From: Burkholderiaceae bacterium
GTDB lineage: Bacteria; Pseudomonadota; Gammaproteobacteria; Burkholderiales; Burkholderiaceae
Assembly: GCA_947455485.1 (NCBI GenBank)
Contig: CANGNV010000004.1
Location: forward strand, 20,010 to 84,009
Reading direction: 5' to 3'
Length of the DNA: 64,000 nt
Shown here: positions 16,207 through 24,141 of the stretch, piece by piece
How the letters are laid out: the number at the start of each line of letters is the position of its first letter
How positions within the stretch are numbered: the stretch's first letter is position 1
Notes under the pieces: generated by a model
The model's input: only the letters and a program-made list of their open reading frames with translations
Told to the model about the DNA's origin: nothing
Database searches by the model: none
Program-made: the position numbers and the translations under genes

Positions 16207-17115
16207 TTAGCTGCTTTTTTTGGCCGTAGAAGAGACCAGTATTCCGATAACAATGAGGGCAAAAGCAAGGCCATGAAAAAGCTGGGGTGGATCACCCAAA
16301 ATAGCTGCCGAGAGTAATGCGGTGAATAAGGGAATGAGATTGGCAAAGAATGCCGCTACGGTTGGACCAGCACCATTGACCCCCAAGCCCCAGCATCGAT
16401 AAGCAATTAATGATGGCCCAATTGCTACAAAAATGATCAGTGCCCCAGTCCAGTAATTGAGATCAATAAAGGCGTGCCCCGTAGCAATCTCCGCACCCTC
16501 GAATAACATCGTCCACATAAAACCAATGAAGACCTGAGCCATCAAAAACTCAGCCCATGGCCATTGACGTTCAGTACTCTCGCCAGGACGACTAATCATC
16601 CAACTATAGAAAGCCCAAAGAATTGTGGCCAACATGATGAGTAAGTCACCCATCACCACTTCCATGCTGAGCAGACTAGTTGGCTCACCACGCGTCAGAA
16701 CAACCGTAACCCCCACCAAAGAAACTACTGCACCCACCATCTGCAAAAGCGTTGGCCTCACCTTATAAAAGACGGCACCGATAAAGAGCATCCAAATTGG
16801 CATGCTGGCACCAATGAGCGTGACATTAATTGCAGTTGAAGTTTGTAGGGCAAGATAGAGCAGCACGTTGTAGCTACCCACTCCCAAAAGCCCCAAGACC
16901 AAGAAGCGGCTCTTGTTTTGCCATAGGGCACTACCAGGCTTAAAGATCTTCCATCCAAAAGGAAGCAGCATGAGGGCTGCAAGCCCCCAACGAACTGCAC
17001 TCAAGCTGATTGGCGAAATACTCCCCACCAACACTCGCCCAGCTATCGCATTACCCGCCCAAAGAATGGTGGCTAGCGTTAAATAGAAGACAGTCGACAG
17101 GGGTAATTGAGGCAT
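16207..17115 (-). CDS. DMT-superfamily (EamA) transporter
   Basis: A 302-residue inner-membrane protein with ten hydrophobic segments and two EamA domains (LATILWAGNAIAGRVLV at the first, MLATILWAFYSWMISR starting the second). It is not close in sequence to the DMT gene at 12902. It probably exports small metabolites. Same strand as the aminotransferase, 104 bases away with no strong terminator between, but separate promoters are likely. Confidence 0.88.
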   Translation of the reverse strand: MPQLPLSTVFYLTLATILWAGNAIAGRVLVGSISPISLSAVRWGLAALMLLPFGWKIFKPGSALWQNKSRFLVLGLLGVGSYNVLLYLALQTSTAINVTLIGASMPIWMLFIGAVFYKVRPTLLQMVGAVVSLVGVTVVLTRGEPTSLLSMEVVMGDLLIMLATILWAFYSWMISRPGESTERQWPWAEFLMAQVFIGFMWTMLFEGAEIATGHAFIDLNYWTGALIIFVAIGPSLIAYRCWGLGVNGAGPTVAAFFANLIPLFTALLSAAILGDPPQLFHGLAFALIVIGILVSSTAKKSS

Positions 17116-17223
17116 TCAGAAGGATTTAGGTGAATAAATGGGTATTTTGAGCCCCAAGAAGGGCTTTGCCTACGCATTGTAGAAACAAATGCCTGGTATT
17201 GCTAAGATAGAGCTTAAATTAGC

Positions 17224-17237
17224 GCCAGACATCTGGC
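17224..17237. promoter_or_regulatory. Short palindrome upstream of the lactate dehydrogenase-like gene
   Basis: gccaga-ca-tctggc, a 14-base near-perfect palindrome, lies 25 bases before the GTG at 17263 in the divergent gap between a DMT gene and the flavoenzyme gene. It might be an operator for a GntR- or LysR-type regulator; none is encoded nearby. Confidence 0.35.
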
Positions 17238-17262
17238 ATTGGCAATATACAAAGGGGTTTTA

Positions 17263-18408
17263 GTGGCAATCATCACCAATATTGAAGATTTACGAGTTCT
17301 GCACCAAAAACGCACCCCTAAGATGTTCTATGACTATGCAGACTCCGGGTCATGGACTGAATCCACTTACAGAGCCAACGAATCCGATTTTCAGAAGATC
17401 AAACTACGCCAACGCGTTGCTGTAAACATGACCAATCGCACCACCAAAACAACGATGGTGGGTCAAGAGGTGGCAATGCCCGTAGCACTTGCACCAACTG
17501 GTTTAACCGGCATGCAACACGCCGACGGTGAAATTTTAGCTGCCCGTGCCGCAGAAAAGTTTGGCGTTCCCTTCTGCTTATCCACTATGAGTATTTGCTC
17601 GATTGAAGATGTGGCAGAACGCACAACAAAACCGTTTTGGTTTCAGCTCTACGTCATGAAAGACCGTGGCTTTATTGAGCGCTTAATTGAACGCGCCAAA
17701 GCAGCCAAGTGCTCCGCTCTAGTTCTTACTTTAGATTTACAAATATTGGGGCAACGTCACAAAGATTTAAAAAATGGTTTGTCTGCACCTCCCAAATTAA
17801 CCATTGCCAATATGATCAACATGATGACCAAGCCACGCTGGTGCATGGGCATGGCAATGACTCCTCGCAGAACCTTTCGCAATATTGTTGGTCATGCCAC
17901 TGGTGTTGGCAATATGTCTTCCCTCTCCTCTTGGACTGCCGAACAGTTTGATCCAGGTCTGAGTTGGGATGATGTGGAGTGGATTAAAAAACTCTGGGGC
18001 GGCAAGCTAATCATTAAAGGCATCTTGGATGAAGAGGATGCGCGCTTTGCTGCCAACTCCGGTGCTGATGCATTGATTGTTTCCAATCATGGTGGCCGTC
18101 AATTAGATGGCGCCATCTCCAGCATCAAAGCTTTGCCCGGCATCGTTAATGCGGTTGGCAAAGATATTGAAGTTTGGATGGATGGCGGCATTCGGTCTGG
18201 ACAAGACGTATTGAAAGCATGGGCACTTGGTGCGCGCGGTACGATGATTGGCCGCCCTTTCCTCTATGGCTTGGGCGCCATGGGCGAAGCTGGTGTTACC
18301 AAATGCCTCGAAATTATTCACAATGAATTGGATATCACAATGGCTTTTACAGGACACCGTGACATTCAGAATGTGACTAAAGATATTTTGTATCCAGGAA
18401 CTTTTTAA
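17263..18408 (+). CDS. FMN-dependent alpha-hydroxy-acid dehydrogenase (L-lactate dehydrogenase-like)
   Basis: A 381-residue flavoenzyme of the LldD/glycolate oxidase family. It oxidises an L-2-hydroxy acid, most often L-lactate, and passes electrons to quinone or oxygen. His276 in VSNHGGRQLDGA is the catalytic base, with FMN-binding segments VALAPTGLTGMQH, STMSICSIEDVA, FQLYV and DGGIRSGQDVLKA. The GTG at 17263 is chosen because AAAGGGG lies just before it; a TTG at 17239 gives an unlikely extension. The next gene begins almost at once, so co-transcription is likely. Confidence 0.9.
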   Translation: MAIITNIEDLRVLHQKRTPKMFYDYADSGSWTESTYRANESDFQKIKLRQRVAVNMTNRTTKTTMVGQEVAMPVALAPTGLTGMQHADGEILAARAAEKFGVPFCLSTMSICSIEDVAERTTKPFWFQLYVMKDRGFIERLIERAKAAKCSALVLTLDLQILGQRHKDLKNGLSAPPKLTIANMINMMTKPRWCMGMAMTPRRTFRNIVGHATGVGNMSSLSSWTAEQFDPGLSWDDVEWIKKLWGGKLIIKGILDEEDARFAANSGADALIVSNHGGRQLDGAISSIKALPGIVNAVGKDIEVWMDGGIRSGQDVLKAWALGARGTMIGRPFLYGLGAMGEAGVTKCLEIIHNELDITMAFTGHRDIQNVTKDILYPGTF

Positions 18409-18409
18409 T

Positions 18410-19210
18410 ATTTCATACTTAGCCAATTCCCCCGAATTAGTATTTGCCATTTCCGCTGCAGCCCTATCGGGTTCAGTGTGGTTTGGTAACGCCGTATTGA
18501 GCAAGTACCGTACAAAGGATACTGAGACCTCGGCGGATTTAGGAATCATCCAGACGGCTACACTCACTCTGCTTGGCTTGATCATTGGCTTTACCTTCTC
18601 TATGGCCATTGCTCGATATGACTTGAGGCAGACTTATGAAGAGGCCGAAGCAAATGCCATTGGCACTGAGTTTTTAAGAGCAGATCTTTTGCCCAGTAAA
18701 ACTGCAGATTCCATCAAAGGATTGCTCAATGAATACTTGGATCAGCGGATCTTGTTCTACTCCAAGCAAGATCATGAGACTGCCAAGCAAATTACACAGC
18801 GTACGATTGCACTAGAAAACGCCATGTGGAATGAGCTGCTCCCAGTTGCAAGGACACAATCAACCCCCACCATTGCGCTAGTGATCTCCGGCATGAATGA
18901 TGTGATTAACTCCCAAGGCTACACTCAGGCTGCATGGTGGAATCGCATCCCAACAGCCGCCTGGTGGTTAATGGCAGCAATTGCAATTGGTGCCAATATG
19001 CTAGTAGGCTTTGGTGCAAGAAACTTTAAGCGCAATGTTGGCCTCTTTATGATTTTTCCAACAATGATTGCCATCTCCTTCTTTTTGATTGCAGACATCG
19101 ATAGCCCTCGTGGTGGCGTGATTCGCATCGATCCACGAAATTTGATTGATTTAAAACATAATATGAACACCGTGCATAGCTCGGCAGTCACCACAGGCGG
19201 TAAAAAATGA
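18410..19210 (+). CDS. DUF4239-like membrane protein with uncertain (possibly ATT) start
   Basis: The reading frame encodes a protein with an N-terminal membrane helix, a soluble helical part carrying EEAEANAIGTEFLRADLLP, and two C-terminal helices (AAWWLMAAIAIGANMLVGFG and VGLFMIFPTMIAISFFLI). This arrangement resembles the DUF4239/bestrophin-like family, whose role is unknown. The first standard start is GTG at 18476, but the frame is open back to 18377 and codes a plausible first helix (SPELVFAISAAALSGSVWF). An ATT at 18410 with AGGA about ten bases before it would include that helix (266 residues). The next gene overlaps its stop by ATGA. Confidence 0.65.
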   Translation: MSYLANSPELVFAISAAALSGSVWFGNAVLSKYRTKDTETSADLGIIQTATLTLLGLIIGFTFSMAIARYDLRQTYEEAEANAIGTEFLRADLLPSKTADSIKGLLNEYLDQRILFYSKQDHETAKQITQRTIALENAMWNELLPVARTQSTPTIALVISGMNDVINSQGYTQAAWWNRIPTAAWWLMAAIAIGANMLVGFGARNFKRNVGLFMIFPTMIAISFFLIADIDSPRGGVIRIDPRNLIDLKHNMNTVHSSAVTTGGKK

Positions 19211-19398
19211 AGCGTGTTGTAGATGTATATAAAGATAGAGGCCGTGAATTGGTATGGACTTACGTTATTCACCTTGGCAATATTGAATTTCATCCAGCTC
19301 AAATTGATTTTGAGCAAGAGGCTCTTAGACTTTCTCAGATCGATAAGCGCGGAGCGCCAAATGAGCTGAGCGCTAGGGCCAGGCTTTCCGTTAAATAA
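19207..19398 (+). CDS. Small hypothetical protein in the lactate-dehydrogenase-linked operon
   Basis: Sixty-three residues starting MKRVVDVYKDRGRELVWTYVI, with no recognised family. The ATG overlaps the stop of the membrane-protein gene (ATGA), which argues for a real, translationally coupled gene. The protein is soluble, charged, and has no Cys. Confidence 0.55.
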   Translation: MKRVVDVYKDRGRELVWTYVIHLGNIEFHPAQIDFEQEALRLSQIDKRGAPNELSARARLSVK

Positions 19399-19419
19399 TT
19401 TTTACTTGAATTCCGATAT

Positions 19420-19596
19420 ATGAAACCCTTAACCAAAAAAGCCAAGATGGCTATTGGCTGGACCATCCTGATGACAGTAGTTGGAACTGCCATGTTGCAT
19501 CAATGGCAATTCTTTGCCATGGGTTGCGCATCAATTGCACTCCTACTCGTTGCGAACCACTACGATCTATTAAAGGATCCTGAAGACAAAAAATAA
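19420..19596 (+). CDS. Small two-helix membrane protein
   Basis: A 58-residue protein reading MKPLTKKAKMAIGWTILMTV at its start. It has two hydrophobic segments (MAIGWTILMTVVGTAML and FFAMGCASIALLLVA) and an acidic-basic tail (DLLKDPEDKK). A perfect terminator starts at the base after the stop codon, supporting it as the last gene of the 17263-19596 transcript. Function unknown. Confidence 0.6.
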   Translation: MKPLTKKAKMAIGWTILMTVVGTAMLHQWQFFAMGCASIALLLVANHYDLLKDPEDKK

Positions 19597-19620
19597 GACC
19601 TCTATCTTTCGATAGAGGTC
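19597..19620 (+). terminator. Hairpin terminator
   Basis: gacctctatc and gatagaggtc form a perfect ten-base stem with a tttc loop directly after the stop of the small membrane protein. It lies between convergent genes and may serve both, although no long U tract is present. Confidence 0.75.
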
Positions 19621-19665
19621 CTGATCGATCTTTACTGAATCGAAACCCTGTAAACCTTCTTTAGA

Positions 19666-20766
19666 TTAAAGCGTTGGGTAATCCGTATAGCCCGCTTCTG
19701 CCCCACCGTAGAATGTTGCACGGTTATAAGCATTGAGTGCAGCACCTTGCTCAAAGCGCTCAGCCAAATCCGGGTTAGAAATATACAAACGACCATAAGC
19801 CACTGCATCAGCTAATCCAGCCTCAAGAACAGCCTCTCCCATAGCTTGGTCATATCCACCAGCACTAATAAATTGACCTTTGTATGCATTTCGGAAAATC
19901 TCTGAAGTGATTGGGGCGCCTGCATCGATCTGATCATTACCGCCCGCAGTCGTTGAGCGCGGCTCAATCATGTGCACATAGGACAACTGGTAGCCATTGA
20001 GCTTTTGAATTACGGCATTGAACAAAGCGATAGGATCACTATCAGCCATATCGTTAAAACTACCGTAGGGTGAAAGTCGAACACCGATACGGTCGCCTGG
20101 GAATACCTTAGCAACCGACTCAATAACCTCACCCAATAGACGAATACGATTTGCAATAGACCCGCCATACTCATCAGCACGTTGATTGGTTTTATCTTGT
20201 AAAAATTGATCGAGCAGATAGCCATTTGCGGAGTGAATTTCTACACCATCAAAACCTGCTGCTTTTGCATTAGCTGCAGCGAATTCAAAATCCTTTAACA
20301 GGCGTGCAATGTCTTCAGTCGTCATTGCTTTAGGAGTTTCATAGTCATGTAACTTCCAATCAGCGCCGTAAGTTTGACCGGCGGGTGCAATCGCGGAAGG
20401 TGCCTCAGGTGCACCCTGCTCAGGATGCAAAGATGAGTGAGAAATACGACCCACATGCCAGAGTTGGGCAACCATCTTGCCACCCTTGGCGTGAACAGCA
20501 TTCACAATTTCTTTCCACGCAGCAGTTTGCTCGGCAGAATAAATTCCGGGAGTTGCTGGATAGCCTTTTCCGATTGGAGAAATTTGTGTTGCTTCGCTGA
20601 TGATGAGGCCAGCGCTTGCTCTTTGCTCATAGTATGTTTTTGCCAAAGGATTTGGCACATCCCTATCGATGGCGCGCATTCTTGTTAGCGGTGCCATCAC
20701 CAGACGATTCTTTAACTCAATGGAGCCAAGCTTGACGGGGGTAAACATGATTTCTTTTCCGGACAT
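19666..20766 (-). CDS. Old yellow enzyme-type alkene reductase
   Basis: A 366-residue FMN-dependent NAD(P)H:flavin oxidoreductase of the NemA/OYE family. The TIM-barrel landmarks are VMAPLTRMRA near the N-terminus, AQLWHVGRISH, FDGVEIHSANGYLLDQFLQD with its His-x2-Asn pair, and RIGVRLSPYGSFNDM. Such enzymes reduce activated C=C bonds, nitro compounds and quinones. An alternative start lies 6 codons in (MFTPVKLGS). Upstream is an inverted repeat and then the oxyR gene on the same strand, so an oxidative- or electrophile-stress setting is plausible. Confidence 0.9.
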   Translation of the reverse strand: MSGKEIMFTPVKLGSIELKNRLVMAPLTRMRAIDRDVPNPLAKTYYEQRASAGLIISEATQISPIGKGYPATPGIYSAEQTAAWKEIVNAVHAKGGKMVAQLWHVGRISHSSLHPEQGAPEAPSAIAPAGQTYGADWKLHDYETPKAMTTEDIARLLKDFEFAAANAKAAGFDGVEIHSANGYLLDQFLQDKTNQRADEYGGSIANRIRLLGEVIESVAKVFPGDRIGVRLSPYGSFNDMADSDPIALFNAVIQKLNGYQLSYVHMIEPRSTTAGGNDQIDAGAPITSEIFRNAYKGQFISAGGYDQAMGEAVLEAGLADAVAYGRLYISNPDLAERFEQGAALNAYNRATFYGGAEAGYTDYPTL

Positions 20767-20811
20767 GAGACTCTTTCTTTTTTACTGATAAATTATTCGA
20801 TCATGGACTGT

Positions 20812-20834
20812 AGCAAGAATGGTGCATTCTTGCT
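20812..20834. repeat. Ten-base inverted repeat between oxyR and the alkene reductase gene
   Basis: agcaagaatg and cattcttgct are perfect reverse complements around a three-base gtg loop. It sits after the end of the oxyR-like gene (20844) and 46 bases before the alkene reductase start. There is no U tract on the minus strand, so it may be an operator or a Rho-linked 3'-end hairpin rather than an intrinsic terminator. Confidence 0.5.
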
Positions 20835-20843
20835 GAGCCCAGC

Positions 20844-21791
20844 TTAATCCTTGCGCAAGCCCTTCACCGCACCACGACTGCTCTTGGCGCCCTTCTTGAA
20901 TCTCTCCTGAATGCAATCAGAAAACGCCTGGAACTCCGCTAAGTGAGCTGTAGACGAGCGAGCTACCAAGGCAATCACTCGCTTAGGAGCAGGCGGCGCT
21001 AATGGGCGAGCCTCTAAGCTGGTGCCATTTAACAAGCCGCCTCTTACCGCCATCTCTGGCAGTAATGCAATTCCCATTCCGGAGTCCACCATCTGTAGCA
21101 GCGTTAGCAGACTCGTCGCTTCCATGCCGTCCGCTTTGCGAATATCTGAGCGCTTGCAAGCCTGCAATGTGTGTTCGCGCAAACAGTGCCCCTCTTCTAA
21201 TAGCAGCAGTCTCTCCGCCATTTTTGCCGGTAGGTGAATTTCCTTACCCTTAAGGGCTGGATCATCCTCCTTGGCAACTAACCAAAACTCGTCATCAAAT
21301 AATTCTTTAACCAATAAGCCTGAGGTCTCATACGGCAACGCAATCAGAATGAAATCCAATTGATGCTCAGCCAATCTAGTTAAAAGATTAGCTGTTAGAT
21401 CCTCACGCAAGGCAATTTTTAAACTCGGAAAACGGGTCCGAATATCCGGCATCACATTCGGGAGCAAGAATGGGGCAATGGTTGGGATTACACCAAGGCG
21501 GATAGTTCCAGCCATGGGCTTACCTGCAGCGTCTGCGTATTCCACTAAATCTTGGGACGAAGCTAAGATCGTCTTCGCCCTCTCCAGAATCTCGAGGCCA
21601 ATGGGGGTAATCGCCACATTTTGACGGTCTCGCTCCACCAAGCGAATACCCAAGCCGTCCTCAAGCTCTTTTAAGCCTGCACTCAGGGTAGATTGGCCTA
21701 CGAAACAGACTTCTGCTGCTCGGGTGAAATTAAGCTCTTGAGCAATTGCCACAAAATAGCGAAGCTGGCGTAATGAAGGTAGAGCAGCCAT
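20844..21791 (-). CDS. oxyR: Hydrogen peroxide-sensing LysR regulator
   Basis: A 315-residue LysR-type regulator. The N-terminal winged helix (LRQLRYFVAIAQELNFTRAAE) is followed by the effector domain. Cys203 in EEGHCLREH and Cys212 in LQACKR match the redox pair of E. coli OxyR in context and nine-residue spacing, so peroxide sensing by disulfide formation is well supported. The C-terminal tail is basic (KKGAKSSRGAVKGLRKD). It is divergent from the rubredoxin gene, across a 167-base AT-rich gap. Confidence 0.9.
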   Translation of the reverse strand: MAALPSLRQLRYFVAIAQELNFTRAAEVCFVGQSTLSAGLKELEDGLGIRLVERDRQNVAITPIGLEILERAKTILASSQDLVEYADAAGKPMAGTIRLGVIPTIAPFLLPNVMPDIRTRFPSLKIALREDLTANLLTRLAEHQLDFILIALPYETSGLLVKELFDDEFWLVAKEDDPALKGKEIHLPAKMAERLLLLEEGHCLREHTLQACKRSDIRKADGMEATSLLTLLQMVDSGMGIALLPEMAVRGGLLNGTSLEARPLAPPAPKRVIALVARSSTAHLAEFQAFSDCIQERFKKGAKSSRGAVKGLRKD

Positions 21792-21958
21792 GATTTGTAG
21801 ATGTCCCTATAATCAATTTATTAGATAAATAATATCATTTCTATTCACCCTATAAATCATTATTTAGCGACTTCATCCAATATAGTTTGACCCTGACTTA
21901 CAACAGAATTTGAAATTAAATTTAAACTGCTTGTAGTCTCTTTTAGCAAGGAATCCCT

Positions 21959-22126
21959 ATGAAAACTTGGCAATGTATCGTGTGCGGCTTTAACTATGAC
22001 GAAGCAAAAGGCTTGCCTGAAGAAGGCATTCCTCCTGGCACGGCTTGGGCTGACATTCCAGACGATTGGGAGTGCCCTGACTGCGGCGTAGCTAAGTCTG
22101 ATTTTGAAATGGTTCAGACATCGTAA
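21959..22126 (+). CDS. Rubredoxin
   Basis: A 55-residue rubredoxin, [18 protein letters not shown] at the start and [14 protein letters not shown] at the end. The iron-binding cysteines form two CxxCG pairs (Cys6/Cys9 and Cys39/Cys42). It is a one-electron carrier in the cytoplasm. A rubredoxin reductase-like gene follows 71 bases on and would supply its electrons. It is divergent from oxyR, which suggests a role in peroxide or oxygen defence rather than alkane oxidation; no alkane monooxygenase is seen. Confidence 0.93.
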   Translation: MKTWQCIVCGFNYDEAKGLPEEGIPPGTAWADIPDDWECPDCGVAKSDFEMVQTS

Positions 22127-22131
22127 TTACT

Positions 22132-22150
22132 CAAAGCTTAAGCAGCTTTG
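22132..22150. repeat. Hairpin in the rubredoxin-reductase intergenic gap
   Basis: caaagct (22132-22138) pairs with agctttg (22144-22150) around taagc. No U tract follows. It could partly attenuate transcription from rubredoxin into the reductase gene. Confidence 0.35.
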
Positions 22151-22197
22151 CAGTACATCAACTAACGTAATACAGCATATCAATAGGAAACTCCGTC

Positions 22198-23367
22198 TTG
22201 GACCATCACAACGATTTATCTCAATCAGGTATTGTCATTATTGGCAGTGGCTTAGCCGGCTTTACCGTTATTCGCGAGCTTCGTAAGCTAGATAAAACAA
22301 TCCCCGTGACTTTGGTAACTCGAGAGCTGGGCTATTTCTATTCGAAGCCTATGCTCTCAACTGCCCTCGCCAGCAATAAATCAGCAGAGCAATTAGTTTC
22401 CACGAATGCCGACGGAATGGCAGCTCAACTAGAGATTTCGATTGTGAGCGATGCTAATGTCACAGCAATTGATACTGTCGCCCAGACAATCACTACTTCC
22501 AAAGGAAACATTCCTTACGGCAAGTTGGTACTGGGCTTAGGTGCAGATCAAATTCGCCTACCTTTACAAGGCAATGCGGCTAATGAAGTCATCACCGTTA
22601 ACGATCTAGAGGAATATGCTCAATTTCGTAAAATGATTGAAGGCAAAAAACGTATTGCCATTCTTGGGGCTGGCCTCATTGGCTGTGAGTTTGCAAATGA
22701 TTTAGTTTTGGGCTCTTACGAAGTTGATGTTATTGATCTAGCGCCACAGGCTCTGGGTCGACTTCTTCCCGAGGCAGCCGCACAAGCTCTGCAAGAAAAA
22801 CTGAGCGATGCGGGAGTGCGTTGGCACTTTGGAACTACCGTGCAATCGCTTGATCGCAATGCTGACTCCCTATCAATCACGCTCGCCAACGGATCAGTCA
22901 TTGCTAGCGATGTATTTCTATCGGCCGTTGGCTTGAAGCCTCGACTAGATTTAGCTAAGGCTGCTGGAATTGCAACAGGCACAGGCATTACCGTTAATCG
23001 CCAATTAGAAACTAGCGCTAAGAATGTATTTGCTATCGGTGACTGCGCTGAAGTAGATGGCTTAGTCCTACCTTATGTCATGCCTATCATGCAGGCGGCG
23101 CGTGCTTTGGCACCAAGCCTGCTTGGACAAGCGGCAGCTCTGACCTACCCTGCTATGCCGGTGATGGTGAAGACCCCTTCACTGCCGACCATTGTTTCGC
23201 CACCGGCAAAGGGTGTGACTGGCGATTGGAAGATTATTCCAGTGGAAGGCGGCCTTGAAGCCCGCTTTGAATCAAGCGATGGAAAATTACTTGGCTTTGC
23301 TTTGCTTGGAACTGCAACAGCGCAACGTGGCGCCCTCACAAAAGAGCTGCCCCCAATATTGCAGTAA
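22198..23367 (+). CDS. Rubredoxin reductase-like FAD-dependent pyridine nucleotide oxidoreductase
   Basis: A 389-residue two-dinucleotide-fold flavoprotein. The FAD motif IVIIGSGLAGFTVIREL is at residues 12-28 and the NADH motif IAILGAGLIGCEFANDL is in the middle, with NVFAIGDCAEVDG closing the FAD site. The order and size match rubredoxin-NAD+ reductases, and the rubredoxin gene just upstream supports that partner. The start appears to be TTG at 22198 with AGGAAA eight bases before it; no closer ATG keeps the complete first strand. Confidence 0.88.
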   Translation: MDHHNDLSQSGIVIIGSGLAGFTVIRELRKLDKTIPVTLVTRELGYFYSKPMLSTALASNKSAEQLVSTNADGMAAQLEISIVSDANVTAIDTVAQTITTSKGNIPYGKLVLGLGADQIRLPLQGNAANEVITVNDLEEYAQFRKMIEGKKRIAILGAGLIGCEFANDLVLGSYEVDVIDLAPQALGRLLPEAAAQALQEKLSDAGVRWHFGTTVQSLDRNADSLSITLANGSVIASDVFLSAVGLKPRLDLAKAAGIATGTGITVNRQLETSAKNVFAIGDCAEVDGLVLPYVMPIMQAARALAPSLLGQAAALTYPAMPVMVKTPSLPTIVSPPAKGVTGDWKIIPVEGGLEARFESSDGKLLGFALLGTATAQRGALTKELPPILQ

Positions 23368-23421
23368 GGGCAAGTCTTCGTGACTTTCCTCAATAATCCA
23401 AACTAGATTTAGCAATAAGAA

Positions 23422-23443
23422 AAGGCCCGCATCTGCGGGCCTT
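23422..23443 (+). terminator. Intrinsic terminator
   Basis: aaggcccgc and gcgggcctt form a perfect nine-base stem with an atct loop, followed by TTTTT. It closes the rubredoxin-reductase transcript and lies before the convergent gene ending at 23467. Confidence 0.88.
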
Positions 23444-23466
23444 TTTCATCATCTACAGCGGTCTGT

Positions 23467-24060
23467 TTATGAAACGATTACAAACCAAGTTGAGTTGTGT
23501 GATTGAGCAACCATCAAAAACAACATTGGTACAGAAAGCATTGTGTTGAAGCGTGAAGTCAACATCGCAATACGTGCTGACTTTGCTTTAACGTCCGGCT
23601 CAACAGCAACGATGCCTAGGGCACGCTTTTGATTTGGCCAAATAATGAACCAAACGTTGAAGGCCATTACCAAAGCAATCCACATGCCTAAACCGATAGC
23701 GCGGAATGGAGCTTGCAAGGTAAACGCCTGATGAGCGTAACCATTCAACACTGACAAGATCAACCCGCTAACAACGGTAAATAAGGCTGCCCAGCGGAAC
23801 CAAAATAATGCTGTTGGAGCAATTACTTTGCCAATAGCAGGCTTTTGCTCATCTGGAATTTTTGGCATGGAAGGAATCTGCACAAAATTGAAATACCAAA
23901 GCAAGCCGATCCACATCACACCAACCATCACGTGAATCCAGCGGAACAAGAATGGCAATTCAATAGAGCTGAGGTTTGCACCTAAAGCCAAAACAATTAA
24001 AACAAGGAGTACAAAACCAGCTAAAACTGTACGTCCTAATGAGGTCAAAATGGATGACAT
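23467..24060 (-). CDS. PuuD-like (urate hydroxylase N-domain) membrane protein
   Basis: A 197-residue membrane protein with about five helices. The segments FRWIHVMVGVMWIGLLWYFNFVQ and ALVMAFNVWFIIWPNQKR match the membrane domain of the urate hydroxylase PuuD family, including the likely haem-binding His in WIHV. PuuD itself carries extra helices and a C-terminal cytochrome c domain, both missing here, so this is a short relative and urate oxidation should not be assumed. The ATG has an AGGAGATACC site before it. Confidence 0.7.
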   Translation of the reverse strand: MSSILTSLGRTVLAGFVLLVLIVLALGANLSSIELPFLFRWIHVMVGVMWIGLLWYFNFVQIPSMPKIPDEQKPAIGKVIAPTALFWFRWAALFTVVSGLILSVLNGYAHQAFTLQAPFRAIGLGMWIALVMAFNVWFIIWPNQKRALGIVAVEPDVKAKSARIAMLTSRFNTMLSVPMLFLMVAQSHNSTWFVIVS

Positions 24061-24141
24061 AAAGGTATCTCCTATATATAAGAATTCGTTGTAACTATAA
24101 ACGATTCTGCTGTTTTTGTTTAAAGGTTAAATATTGCCGTT

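Noticed and set aside
18103..18609. Minus-strand 168-codon frame
   Set aside because: It covers the end of the lactate dehydrogenase-like gene and has no recognisable protein features.
21792..21958. CTAT/ATAG-like elements in the oxyR-rubredoxin gap as an OxyR site
   Set aside because: CTAT occurs at 21807, 21841 and 21850, but spacing does not fit the four evenly spaced ATAG elements of the OxyR consensus, and the region is simply AT-rich.
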